Source of the DNA: Cristatella mucedo
Lineage: Eukaryota > Bryozoa > Phylactolaemata > Cristatellidae
Assembly (NCBI GenBank): GCA_009760855.2
Contig: WPIO01000058.1
Span: 1,400,001 to 1,464,000, forward strand
Length of the DNA stretch: 64,000 nucleotides
Reading direction: 5' to 3'
Both the position numbers and the translations under genes were made by a program. The notes under the pieces were generated by a model. The model was not told the DNA's origin. It ran no database searches and saw only the letters and a program-made list of their open reading frames with translations. Below are positions 35,049 through 44,326 of this stretch, in pieces. Position 1 is the first letter of the stretch. Every line of letters begins with the position of its first letter.

Positions 35049-36644
35049 TTAAATGTCAGTTCCATCATAAATAAATGTTCCTTTACTGCAGGTAAATGGT
35101 GAACCATTGCCATTAGAAGTAAGTTCTGCAGTGTTCTCACAGATAGTTAAATAATGAATCATAATGTTTGTAGCAGGGATAGCGGCTTTACCAGCTCCAC
35201 CAGCGCCAGGAGTACCAGTATCCGCAGCTGGAGGAATCTGAGAGTTAAACTCAATACTTACATCAAGTTTGGAAGTAATTCTTAGAGGTTCATCATTATA
35301 TTGTAGATCAATTACATGAATTGGGTAAAGAGATAACCATTCTGGGAAAGTAATGCCAACCGGCTCTGTAAGTTCATTCAATCCAAGATATTGTTTTCTA
35401 AACTCTGTAAAATCTAAATATGCAGTCGAACACTTTCCATCTCTAGGATAGCTACTTCTAGCAACAGTAGGGTATTGTTTTGAACCATTAGCAAGCAGAG
35501 TCACATTTTTAATATCACAATGATTGTATGTGCAAGGATTTCCAGTATAATCATTGTATTTATTTGTGTTTTGAGCAGCAACAATTAGCCACCTAACTTT
35601 ATCAATAGTATTTTGTACAGATAGAGTTCTACTGTATTTTAAACCTTGGTTAAAACTGTTTAATGTCATATTTTCGTAACGTCTAACTCTGTAATTAAGC
35701 CATATTTTCTTTGCTCTCTCACTTGATACATCTGCAAGTGCTCTTTGAATGCTTTCTTTAGGAGTAACACAAGGAACCATTAGTCTCATCTTTGACATAC
35801 TAATTTTGAATCCAGTCCAAACTCCGTCGCCATTTGCTGCGGCTCCTCCTCTTGCTAAAATCGCGTTTGTAGTATTGGCAGCTGCACCTGTTGATCCAGT
35901 CATAATAGCGTCAAAATCATTACCACCAGTGCGTGTCATTTCAAGTGTGAAAGGAATATTATAAAGAATTGTATTCATATAAGCGCAAAATCCAGACAAT
36001 CTTGAAAGTGGAAGTGAAATACTAAAAGTTCCAGGATTGTCAGATAAGATATTTGATAGTCCTCTTCTGTATATAAAGCCTAGTAGCCGCCAAAGATGCT
36101 GGTGGACTTGGATATGGATAACTTAAAGCATTAATAGCATTTCCACCATTGTTAGCAGTTGTAGGATAGAAATCCTCAATGGATCCTGCCTCATCTTTTT
36201 CCAACCAGTTGCAGGTCCTTCTGTTCTGTTGTAATCATTTGGATAAGTGAGATATCCCGTAAGAGTTGATACACTAACAGGGCCTTCTTTTAATGAATAG
36301 CTTTCTATTTCCTCAGCACCAAGTCTAATTCTCATCGAACTAAACATCCAAGCTCCGACATTGTTAACAAGAGCAGCAGCAAGGTTTTTATTAGGTGCAT
36401 TATAGGCGCCATTAGCAGCCGTCTGGACTTTTAATTGCCCTTCAAGAAGAAGATAAGTATCGGATAAAACATAGCACAGTTGTTGCTCACCAGGAACAGT
36501 AAATGTTATTAGTTTATTTGCAATATCACCAGTCTCATTTCCATTACTCTGGTAAAACTCTCTGTATTGATAATCTTTAATCTTATAATTAGGAAAACTA
36601 GGATCGCCTAATTCGAGTACAGTGTCAATCGGTGCACTTGCCAT
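35049..36644 (-). pseudogene. Double-jelly-roll major capsid protein, broken
   Basis: Forms the capsid lattice. The first segment (36,644 to about 36,195) has YKIKDYQYREFYQSNGNETG, ITFTVPGEQQLCYVLSDTYL and LLEGQLKV, the first jelly-roll start of this capsid class, and a conserved SSMRIRLGAEEIESY. The short middle segment includes GGNAINALSYPYPSPPASLA; the last (about 36,080 to 35,049, 316 codons from its first ATG) carries the second jelly roll with PFTLEMTRTGGNDFDAI, IWLNYRVRRYENMTL and IHVIDLQYNDEPLRI. Frame changes near 36,193 (A run) and near 36,083 break it. Total span, about 530 codons, is normal for the class. Start fixed by tatatagagaagaa before ATG 36,644. Confidence 0.85.
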
Positions 36645-36670
36645 TTCTTCTCTATATAAAAAGCAAAAAT

Positions 36671-36901
36671 TTATTTCTTATTCTGAATGTATAAACCAGC
36701 ACCAATTTTTTTCATGTATCCGCCATATCCATCAGGCCTAGGCATAATTGCAGGAACAGCAGATTTCTCTTTTATAACTTTTTCTATTTCTATGTATGCC
36801 TTAGGATCATTTTCCTTTAACGTTTCTGAATAATCCTCTGTCTCAGAATCCTCCATCTTTGCCTTATATTTCTTCTTCTTAGGTTTAAGTTTGTTAGGCA
36901 T
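36671..36901 (-). CDS. Small basic/acidic virion-like protein
   Basis: 76 residues, uninterrupted. Strongly basic N-terminus (LKPKKKKYKAK), acidic centre (DSETEDYSETLKENDPK) and a C-terminal PRPDGYGGYMKKIGAGLY segment. It sits between the coiled-coil protein and the capsid gene and starts just after the former's stop (TGA gct ATG) without its own TATA-like motif, so it may be co-expressed. Glycine/tyrosine-rich ends of this kind occur in minor virion or core proteins of Polintons; no homology claim. Confidence 0.5.
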   Translation of the reverse strand: MPNKLKPKKKKYKAKMEDSETEDYSETLKENDPKAYIEIEKVIKEKSAVPAIMPRPDGYGGYMKKIGAGLYIQNKK

Positions 36902-36904
36902 AGC

Positions 36905-37263
36905 TCATTTTATCTCAAGATTAATCTCTTTAAGCTTTCTATCATAATCTTCTTCTTTCTTTTGTTTCTCTAATTCATACTCATATTCTTTCTTTCTTCT
37001 TTTCTCTTCAGCTTTATCATCAATATCTCTACGTTTATTAGCATACTCCTGGTCAATCTGTTCTTCTTTGTTTGTAATTCAGTTAATTTTCTAGCCTGAT
37101 GCTTCTCAATACCTTTGTTAGCAATGTTCATGCTAAGTCCAGTAAGTCCAGTAAGCACAGGTGCTGCTTTTCCAACACCGTCAATAATCCTATCAAGTAC
37201 ACCAGAACCATGTTATTTTCCGGCAGTTATCCCACCATGACCAATTCTAGCATAGCTACCCAT
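36905..37263 (-). pseudogene. Glycine-rich/coiled-coil minor protein, broken
   Basis: Starts at ATG 37,263 after taatatagg. The N-terminus is Gly/His-rich (MGSYARIGHGGITAGK), interrupted by TAA at 37,213-37,215; the frame continues with an amphipathic stretch (GSGVLDRIIDGVGKAAPVL) and a helix. Near 37,075 the frame changes, and a long Lys/Glu coiled coil (KRRKKEYEYELEKQKKEED) runs to TGA at 36,905. Amphipathic N-terminus plus coiled coil next to penton and capsid genes recalls adenovirus-VI-like minor capsid proteins; inference from layout only. Confidence 0.45.
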
Positions 37264-37269
37264 CCTATA

Positions 37270-38038
37270 TTATTTTGAAATTTCTATTGTAACTATAATA
37301 TCACTTATAAAATCTACAATATTTCCGTCTTGGTCTGATAGACTTATTTTAAAGTTTCTTATCCAATCTGTTCGAGTTGGTAGAAACAACACATTTTTTA
37401 AATGAACGTCTACTGTTTGCCCTGGAATCAAATCATTAGTATTGATTACAAATAATGAAGAAGATTGATTTACGTCTTTATTTTCTATATAATTCATAAA
37501 TGGATTAACAAGATCACAGTCAACACTTATAAATCTCCCACCATCTTTAAGATTGTTCCACGCTTTATATAATCCTACTGGATAAAAGCTTTTATTTTTT
37601 GAGTTACTGGTTGTACCTTGTAGTTTTGAGTTAAACCCAATAGTATCACTTATAGAATTATCATAATCAAATAATACAACATATAAACCAACTTGCATTT
37701 TAATTTTGTCATCACTATCAACACTAAATGATATACCACCTCTACTAACTCTAGGGATGTAAAAGCTTCCAGAATTAAGCAGTTCTCTGTTTAATCTAGC
37801 TAAAATTCCAACACTATCATAATATCCAGCAGTAATTGTTATAAACTCTGGAAGTGGTGCTGATGCTTGTTTTTTAAAATATAGATCGTCATTAACATCC
37901 TAAACTATTTTAATTGTTGGTTTTTTTGGATAACTAAATTCAATTCTTCGCAATCCAACCTTTTTATATTCTGCTCCATTTATTGGTGAAACTAGTCTTT
38001 GAGTCAGAACTAGTCATTCCAGTTATTCTTATAGACAT
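37270..38038 (-). pseudogene. Penton/minor capsid-like protein C, broken
   Basis: Third of three tandem paralogues. It shares with the gene at 38,046-38,897 the start (MSIRITG), GLRRIEFSY-like strand, AGYYDSVGIL, FSVDSDDKI, a KAWNNLKDG..ISVDCDLVNP block (about 37,480-37,560) and the C-terminal KISLSDQDGNIVDFISDII-VTIEISK end. Breaks: a frame change near 38,010 (not at a homopolymer) and TAG at 37,900-37,902. The C-terminal 'xISLxDQxGxxVDFxxxxIxVTIEI' signature is the hallmark of Polinton minor capsid (penton) proteins. The stop is followed at once by the taatatagg promoter of the next gene. Confidence 0.65.
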
Positions 38039-38045
38039 TCTTATA

Positions 38046-38897
38046 TTATTTTGAAATTTCTATTGTAGCAACAACATCAGTAATAATTTTTATTAAGTTT
38101 TCATTTTGATCTGTTAGACTTATTTTTATAGAGCTAATACCGTCGATGTCTCCTCTTGTAGGTAAAAATAAGACGTTTGGAATATGCATATCTACTTTTT
38201 CTCCAGGATTTATATCATCAGTATCTATTATATACAAAGATGATGATTGTTTTAAGAAACCTTTTTTATATTCTACATAATTCATTTCTGGATTAACAAG
38301 ATCACAGTCAACACTTATCCATCTTACGCTAGAATTGTCAGGCATTTGCATTTTATTCCAAGCTTTATAAGTGCCAGAGAAGTACATAGCTTTTTCTACA
38401 GCTTCATATGGAGTTCCACCAACCATTGCAGGATCGAACGAACCCTGCTGATTTGAACTGAAACCGAGTGCATCACCAATTGAATGTATAGTTACACCTG
38501 CATTACTTCCAAGTAATACAATAAAATCATTATAAACTTGCATAATTATTTTATCATCTGTATCAACACTAAACTTTATTCCACCACTTATCACTCTACC
38601 TGAGACAACATATAGAGCACCAGCTGCTGAGAGGGCAGCATTTAGAGAATTAAAAATTTTAATACTATCGTAATATCCTTCAGCAATCTCAATAGATGAA
38701 CGAGGAGTTATAAAACCTGATTTATACCAAAAAAAATTGTTTACATTAGAAATAATATTTAATACTACTTTGTTAGTATAAGTTAACTCAACTCTTCGCA
38801 AGCCTATTTTGTTATAACCAGAATCTGATCCTAATAGGATTGGAGGAACAAGAGTTTTTGAATCAGAACCAGTAGTTCCAGTGATTCTTATAGACAT
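38046..38897 (-). CDS. Penton/minor capsid-like protein B (intact)
   Basis: 283 codons, uninterrupted. Contains IGLRRVELTYTNK, AEGYYDSIKIFNSLNAAL, FSVDTDDKIIMQVYNDF, ISVDCDLVNPEMNYVEY, VDMHIPNVLFLPTR and KISLTDQNENLIKIITDVV. Single-jelly-roll penton proteins occupy capsid vertices in Polintons; the C-terminal strand motif and position between capsid and ATPase genes support that role. Starts after aatataaga; its stop lies inside the promoter-like sequence of the following paralogue. The only one of the three without a lesion. Confidence 0.65.
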   Translation of the reverse strand: MSIRITGTTGSDSKTLVPPILLGSDSGYNKIGLRRVELTYTNKVVLNIISNVNNFFWYKSGFITPRSSIEIAEGYYDSIKIFNSLNAALSAAGALYVVSGRVISGGIKFSVDTDDKIIMQVYNDFIVLLGSNAGVTIHSIGDALGFSSNQQGSFDPAMVGGTPYEAVEKAMYFSGTYKAWNKMQMPDNSSVRWISVDCDLVNPEMNYVEYKKGFLKQSSSLYIIDTDDINPGEKVDMHIPNVLFLPTRGDIDGISSIKISLTDQNENLIKIITDVVATIEISK

Positions 38898-39776
38898 TCT
38901 TATATTCTATTTCAATAATTTCTATTACAACAGTAATCCGCTGCGAACCAAAATCTAAAACTTTCAAATTTTGATCTGTAATTGTAATCAATATATTAGA
39001 AATAGATTCTCCAACAAGATTGTGATATTCAAGAGTGTTTGGCTCATATACCATTTGTTCCCAAGGATAGAAATTATAAGCAAAACTTCTAAGAGCTTGT
39101 GTTTCGATATTATTTATGTAACTTGTTCCACTAGCAACTAAATTACAGTTTATAAGAATTAAATTCAAGTCAGAAACAAAAACTTCATTTTCTGAAGTAA
39201 TTTTCTCTCCAGGATCTACAACTACTTGTGTGAACTGCTTTCCAGGAGCTGCAGTATATGCAGATAGTGGAAGTGTTTTATGAGTTGTATAAACAGTTCC
39301 AGTGAATCCAAGTAATGGAGCTATGGTAGACTTAGTAGCAGCAAATGTAAATCCAGCAGGCATAGTAATCCAAGAATTAGAAGTAGCAGTATCAATACCT
39401 AAAACAAATTATCACTTTCAGATAATACAATAGAATTATTTATTGTATCAGCAATTCCAATATTTAAATCATCAAAAACAGCTGCATATATTCCAGGAGG
39501 AATCCTTACTATTCTATCAGATCCACCTGTAAGTCTGTAAACGAAAGTATTATTTGCAGATGTTATATTTTTAATAGAATTAGTTCCAACAAACTTTTTG
39601 AAGCATAACTTAAATTTTTTATTCTTCAGTCTTATTGGATTGTTGATGTTTACTCTAATAGGATTATTAGTTCCAGTTATGTAAAAAACATATCCTTCCT
39701 TACCTGCAATGGTATCCTTTTTGATTGACTCAACATTCTTTAGAATATCCTTAGCTACACCAAGAAGATCTGACAT
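38863..39776 (-). pseudogene. Penton/minor capsid-like protein A, frame broken
   Basis: First segment to about 39,395: MSDLLGVAKDILKNV, KEGYVFYITGTNNPIRVNIN, KFKLCFKKF and VYRLTGGSDRIVRIPPGIYA. A frame change at a T run near 39,395 leads to the second segment (MPAGFTFAATKSTIAPLLGF through ILITITDQNLKVLDFGSQRI and VVIEIIEI). This paralogue keeps the generic penton layout and C-terminal signature but differs most in sequence. Its frame reads 35 bp into the next gene, as though its own stop has been lost. Starts after tatatagaaa. Confidence 0.65.
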
Positions 39777-39779
39777 TTT

Positions 39780-40049
39780 CTATATATCATATAAAAGTTG
39801 ATTAATTTTAGCAACATATGACTTTAGTACTTTTCTAGATTTTACAAGGTAATCAACAGCAGCACTAATAGAATTTACTACTCCAGTATTTCCAGCAGCA
39901 AGCTCTCGAATCCACAACTCAATCTTATCAAATACTTCTGAATCATTCTTTACAACTAATGGAATTATTTCTATTCCTTTACCAACTTTTGGCCTTAAAT
40001 AATCTAAAACTCTTTGCTCCTTCACACTTCTTTTTTTCTTTTTGTCCAA
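39780..40049 (-). CDS. Small protein sharing VDYLVKSR with the 48.5-49.1 kb gene
   Basis: 89 residues: basic N-terminus (MDKKKKRSVKEQ), then LRPKVGKGIEIIPLVV and AAVDYLVKSRKVLKSYVAKI. The block VDYLVKSR recurs in the protein encoded at 48,536-49,058 and the DNA is also similar there (tttacaaggta.tcaaca), pointing to a duplicated or exchanged segment. It overlaps the end of the preceding gene by 28 bp. Function unknown. Confidence 0.5.
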   Translation of the reverse strand: MDKKKKRSVKEQRVLDYLRPKVGKGIEIIPLVVKNDSEVFDKIELWIRELAAGNTGVVNSISAAVDYLVKSRKVLKSYVAKINQLLYDI

Positions 40050-40973
40050 CTCTTAAATAACATTGGAAAGATTTTCCTCACTAAGTTTTTCAACAATTTT
40101 ACTGATTTGGGTAATCCACCAGTTATTTTTGCTCCGATAATATCAAGTAAATCTTTCTTTTTATCAACGGTTGATTCATATGCTTTATTTATTTCATCCT
40201 TTTGTTTACCATCAAATTTAGTATAATAATTCATTGTGTATTCTAAAATATCATGAGCAGTTTGTTTTAGTTCTTTTTCAGAAGTATACATTTTTTCACT
40301 ATAAAGTTTTAATCCTAGTTCATGCAGTTTTAAATCTTTATTTGTACTATCAATTTCATTTATTATTCTTGGCACATAGATTGGGATATATCCATTTTTT
40401 TCTTTAAGTATTTTAATTGGATTAGCTTTATCTAAATCTTGTACTACAACAGATTTTTTTGGAGTGCCAGTGGTTGGATTTATATTTAACTCTTCAGCTA
40501 AACGTTTTTGAGCAGAATCAATAGCTTCTCGTATTTCTGGATTTGCTGCATATGTCTTTGCTTGATTTGCTATAGTAATCGCTTTTTTATGCTTTCCTTC
40601 ACTAACAGCTGTTCTTGCTTTTTGAATAGTGCTAGATATGTCTGGTTTTTGTTAGTATTCTAAAGCTTTTTGTAGTTGTTCTTTATTTTCTATCTGTAAA
40701 GCAAGTTTAGGTCTGACTCTTTTAAGTTTCTCAACAACAATATTTCCTGAGTTATCAGTAGATCTCTCTAATGCTTGCTCATTTAATCTATGCTCAGCAG
40801 CATCTCTTACAGCTATTTCTGATTCTATTCTTTGTATCTCACCAGAATTTTCTAGAATGTTCGCATCTCTCAGATCTTTCAGATTTTTGCAGTTTAGATT
40901 CATAATCAAGTGCTTCTTGAACGCTACCTTTGTAAGGTTTTTTACCACTTGAGTAAATTTTTCCATTAAACAT
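40022..40973 (-). pseudogene. Large charged helical protein, broken
   Basis: ATG at 40,973 (after agatatagtaaa) opens with FNGKIYSSGKKPYKGSVQEA; near 40,890 the frame changes within an A run into a long Glu/Arg/Lys-rich helical stretch (IQRIESEIAVRDAAEHRLNE). TAA at 40,652-40,654 interrupts, but the frame continues (ISSTIQKARTAVSEGKHKKA, GYIPIYVPRIINEIDS, SVDKKK-type segments) to 40,022. About 315 codons. Placed between ATPase and penton genes, where Polintons and adenoviruses keep minor virion proteins. No recognised domain. Confidence 0.5.
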
Positions 40974-40993
40974 TTTACTATATCTATTAAGAA

Positions 40994-41659
40994 TTAAAAA
41001 ATGTCAATTAATTGCTGTCCCTCTGAATCAACAGACCAAATACTACCTTCCGTTTCAGTCTTAGTTAGGTCTATTACACAATATCCAAAACGGTTTCTAG
41101 TGCAAGAGTTAACCCATTCTCTAAATTGTTTCTTATCAATATCTCCAACGTATGCATCACGGATATACTCAATGTCAGTTGTGTTTTTCTTAAAGATTAC
41201 TATTAAAAATACATTGCTTCTAATTTCTCTCCTAGGTATATTCGTAAAGCCTTGAGCAAGATAGAAAATGTTTAAACCTTTATGTCTTCCTCGTGTGAAA
41301 TAGTCTAATATCTTTGTCTGATCCTCAGTCATTAAATCATCAAGTACAACTACATTCTTGCAGTTCTTATACGAGTCTACTTCTGGCATAGCATCAATTC
41401 CATTCACCCATGAGTAAGCTTTGTTTTCTTTTGTCATCGACATAAGTCCTCGATACAACTTTTGATCTAAAATTGAAGCAATAATTGTACAACTGTCATA
41501 ACTGACCATTCCATAAAATATCCAATGCATTATGAGTTGTGATTTACCTGAACCACTTGGATCTAAAACTAAAGCTCTGATTGGAACATTTGGTAAAGGT
41601 TCTTTATGCCCAGTATCCACATCCTGTCCAAAATTAATTGCTCTTACTCGAAGAGACAT
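40994..41659 (-). CDS. FtsK/A32-like DNA-packaging ATPase
   Basis: 221 codons, uninterrupted; the usual length for Polinton packaging ATPases. P-loop IRALVLDPSGSGKSQLIMHW at residues 27-46, Walker B NVVVLDDLMTED at about 107, then FTRGRHKGLNIFYLAQGFTN (sensor-like motif) and NVFLIVIFK. It would pump the genome into capsids. One oddity: the Walker A first Gly (GxxxxGKS) is Asp here. Starts after gttttatagtatagga and is divergent from the gene at 41,694. The stop is followed by the promoter of the next capsid-cluster gene. Confidence 0.88.
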   Translation of the reverse strand: MSLRVRAINFGQDVDTGHKEPLPNVPIRALVLDPSGSGKSQLIMHWIFYGMVSYDSCTIIASILDQKLYRGLMSMTKENKAYSWVNGIDAMPEVDSYKNCKNVVVLDDLMTEDQTKILDYFTRGRHKGLNIFYLAQGFTNIPRREIRSNVFLIVIFKKNTTDIEYIRDAYVGDIDKKQFREWVNSCTRNRFGYCVIDLTKTETEGSIWSVDSEGQQLIDIF

Positions 41660-41693
41660 TTCCTATACTATAAAACGTTTTTATATTATAGAA
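41660..41693. promoter_or_regulatory. Divergent promoter of ATPase and zinc-ribbon genes
   Basis: 34 bp between opposing ATGs. Rightward it reads tatattatagaaATG, leftward tatagtataggaaATG, i.e. a start-adjacent TATAGRAA on each side. Confidence 0.6.
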
Positions 41694-41921
41694 ATGGAAA
41701 TATACTGCTTGAAATGCAAAAAGCCTACAGATAGCATTCATAAGGAGTACATCGAGATTGATAGTACAAAAGGTCTTAGAGGAATGATTAAAGCAATTTG
41801 CGTGATTTGTGAAAGTAAGAAGTCAAAGTTTGTTAAGCTTAGATCTGAGACTGTCGGAGCTGGAGTTCTAGCTCATGGGAAAAAGTTAGGTACTGGAGTT
41901 TTAGCTCACGGGAAAAGTTAG
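41694..41921 (+). pseudogene. Zinc-ribbon protein with GVLAHGKK repeats
   Basis: Starts YCLKCKK (CxxC), later AICVICESKKSKFVKL (second CxxC), the pattern of small DUF5679-type zinc ribbons found in many viruses and phages. The ribbon is followed by tandem copies of GVLAHGKKLG. In an A run near 41,915 the frame changes; the third repeat copy is in the new frame, which runs without a stop straight into the protease at 41,975. So the ribbon and repeats may once have been the N-terminus of, or been translated with, the protease. Divergent from the ATPase. Confidence 0.6.
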
Positions 41922-41974
41922 GTGCAAGTGTAGCGAGCGGAGTTTTAGCTCATGGGAAAAAGTTTGGCGGTGAG

Positions 41975-42412
41975 ATGAATAAAGAAAAAATACTTTCTGA
42001 ACTAAGAAAAACTATCAACAGTTTAAAAAAAGTAAAAAGTACACCACTAACTGATCTCGAAATAAATAACTATGTGACAGAACTAGATATAAAAAATTTC
42101 AGAGGTGTATTTGCAAGAGATGACTTGAGTTCTCCAGAAGAGAATGCGTGCCTTATTTGCAATACTGGTAAATCAGATCTAGCAATATATCACTGGGTAG
42201 CTCTTAAAAAAATTGGAGATCGATGTTTTTATTTTGATTCGTCCGGTGCTCCTCCAATGCCAGAAGCAATCGATTATTTCGGTGTTACACCAAGTTTTCA
42301 GACTTTTCAACTGCAGAAGTTTAATCAAATGGATAGTGGAATGAGGTGCTTAATCTTCCTTAAACTAATGGAATTTGTTGATTTTGGTACAGTCATGCAA
42401 TTATTAATTTGA
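41975..42412 (+). CDS. Adenain-like maturation cysteine protease
   Basis: Ulp1/adenain-fold protease that processes virion proteins. From ATG 41,975: LTDLEINNYVTELDIKNFRG and VFARDDL (the N-terminal signature of Polinton proteases), NACLICNTGKSD, catalytic His in YHWVAL, acidic residue in FDSSGAPPMPEAI, and the nucleophile region FNQMDSGMRCLIFLKLM, where Cys follows Arg rather than the more usual Gly-containing context. 145 residues is slightly short, but complete for the fold. No TATA-like motif precedes ATG 41,975, and the frame is open upstream to about 41,916, so the natural start may lie in the zinc-ribbon/repeat gene. Confidence 0.82.
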   Translation: MNKEKILSELRKTINSLKKVKSTPLTDLEINNYVTELDIKNFRGVFARDDLSSPEENACLICNTGKSDLAIYHWVALKKIGDRCFYFDSSGAPPMPEAIDYFGVTPSFQTFQLQKFNQMDSGMRCLIFLKLMEFVDFGTVMQLLI

Positions 42413-42440
42413 ATTAAACAAAATATTTCCACTATATAGA

Positions 42441-42929
42441 ATGGAAAATCAAGAAAAGAAATTTGTAGTCCTCTAAAATTCTGCAGTTGTTATTCCTAAA
42501 GGAAAGCTTGCACACGTTCATGTTGAAGAGAAAATTTCAAAAGATTCAAAACCTTATCTTAGCGCATGGATGTATATAACAGAGGAATCACTTCCTTATA
42601 TTCAAAAAATTGTAGATAGATCGAGTGAACAATTAGAATTCAAAGCATTTGATGCTAGTGCAAAGTCAACAATTAGAATTAGATTTGATTTTGGAAAGAA
42701 ACCTAGTATTAGGTTTGATGAAAATAATAAACAAATTAAAGTATCTAGTCCTGCAGACGTAATTAAGAAATTAGGAAATAATTTTAGTATAACTGGAATT
42801 CTTGATGGAAGTTATGTTTCAAAAGAATACTATAATAATGGAGCAAAATTAAATATTTGACTAAAGATTGACCAAGTAAAAGTTTATGGCTCTCCAAAGA
42901 GACCAGTTTTTAATCCAGCAGAGTTTTAA
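42441..42929 (+). pseudogene. Unknown beta-rich protein, interrupted twice
   Basis: Starts after ccactatataga. TAA at codon 12 (42,474), then a long open frame (VVIPKGKLAHVHVEEK, YLSAWMYITEESLPYIQKIV, STIRIRFDFGKKPSIRFDEN, SITGILDGSYVSKEYYNNG) to TGA at 42,858, after which the same frame stays open to 42,929 (VKVYGSPKRPVFNPAEF). Alternating hydrophobic residues predict mostly beta strands. Located between protease and phospholipase genes, so probably a virion or assembly protein. Not recognised. Confidence 0.5.
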
Positions 42930-42968
42930 AAAGTTTGTAAGTTAAACTTTTTTAGATCTTTTTCCGAG

Positions 42969-43718
42969 TTATATCAAGCATTCTATCAACGATTCCACGA
43001 GCATAATTTTTATCTTATTAAGACTAGCAGGATTACTTACTTTATCTTTGAGAAAATCAGTAGCAAATGAATCGTTTAATCCACCAGCAAGGCCTAAGCC
43101 TAATTTTGACTTCGCAGCCATCACGGCTGCTACTGTCTTTGCATCTTTACGTACATAATTTGGTTGACGAGGATCTAGCGCAATTCTAGCAGCAGATTCA
43201 GCTAATACAAAGTCTGACAAGTTTCTTATTTGTGTTCTTTTAGGTTCAGGCATTGATCCAGTTTCAGTGTATAAACTATCGTGCACTAAAGCAGATCTAT
43301 CTAGGTCATTTACGCCTTCATAAGATTCATTCATCCTTTGAGTAAACTTAGTTCCCGGCCCGGCATATGAGTAACGACCACTATAGTTGAATGAAACACC
43401 TGGGACAAATTCAGATTTAACTCCTGAAGGTAGTTTCATATGCATTTCGTGATTGCCAGTTAGTTTGTTTATGAAATCTACTATACCCGAGCCAAATCTT
43501 CTATCACGTTTCAATTGCTTCAAACTTAGATTTAGTTATAAGCCAGTGTTTTTTGATCTACATTTTTTTATTTTATTTAGTTGTGTTTTTGTTACAAAGA
43601 TAACAATAGTGCCTGATAGGTCTTCTTTTTTTAGTCTGATTGAAATAGGTTTTTTGCTCTTATGTATTAAGTTTACTTGATGTTCTGATAGGTTTAATTT
43701 TGTCTCATGGTATTCCAT
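42969..43718 (-). pseudogene. Phospholipase A2-domain virion protein, interrupted
   Basis: Starts at ATG 43,718 after aatttattataga. The N-terminal third has repeated short beta-hairpin words: LNLSEHQVNLIHKSKKPISI, IRLKKEDLSG, FVTKTQLNKIKK, a pattern I know from Polinton/adintovirus virion proteins. TAA at 43,536-43,538 interrupts; the frame then continues (LNLSLKQLKRDRRFGSGIVD) into a domain with YAGPGTKF (calcium-loop type) and DLDRSALVHDSLY (catalytic His-Asp), the signature of parvovirus VP1-type PLA2. Such domains breach endosomal membranes in parvoviruses; a comparable role here is inference. A helical C-terminus follows. Confidence 0.72.
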
Positions 43719-43773
43719 TCTATAATAAATTAAATTTTATTTAAAGACAAATAAAACTATTATATATTAAGAA
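43719..43773. promoter_or_regulatory. Divergent promoter of PLA2 and HNH genes
   Basis: 55 bp, almost pure A/T. Leftward it ends tttattatagaATG, rightward tattatatattaagaaATG. Confidence 0.5.
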
Positions 43774-44326
43774 ATGAATAGTGATGAAACTTTTAGAAAC
43801 AGAGTTATGGAATTGCTTCATTATGAACCGGATACTGGAAAAGTCTTCTGGAAGGTTGGAAGAAGAGGCATTGTTAGGGCGTGCGCAGAAGCCGGAACAG
43901 TAAATAACACTGGTTATATAAGAATAAAAATTGACGGGAAACACTATCAAGCGCATAGATTGGTGTGGTTGATAGTAATAAGCAAAATGCCAGTACAGGG
44001 AATTGACCATAAAGATAATAATAGACAAAATAATTGTTTTAGAAATTTGCGAGAGGCATCTTTTTCAGAAAATCAAAGAAATAAAGTAATACGTGAAGAC
44101 AACACTTCTGGCTTTGTTGGGGTTAGTTTTGACAAAGCAAGTAATAAATGGCAATCATGTATATGTATAGACAAACAAATATTATTTAGGCTTATTTGAT
44201 AATCCTATTACAGCTGCTGTAACAAGAGATATGGCAGCAATACGTTTGCACCTACTATTTGCAAGACTAAACTTTACTTATACTTTAACAGAAGATTTCA
44301 AAATAGTTAGACATACAGACTTTTAA
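43774..44326 (+). pseudogene. HNH endonuclease, frame broken
   Basis: Free-standing HNH homing-type nuclease. N-terminal LHYEPDTGKVFWKVGRRG, GYIRIKIDGKHYQAHRLVW (first His), then GIDHKDNNRQNNCFRNLREA (His-Asn core, N-rich loop) and NQRNKVIREDNTSGFVGVSF plus KWQSCI, the AP2-like DNA-binding tail usual for this family. The frame changes near 44,187 and the family's LGxFxxxxxAAxARDxAA-like end lies in another frame to 44,326. Family members are selfish genes in phages and large DNA viruses. It overlaps the end of the convergent gene by about 40 bp. Host-function alternatives are unlikely. Confidence 0.75.
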
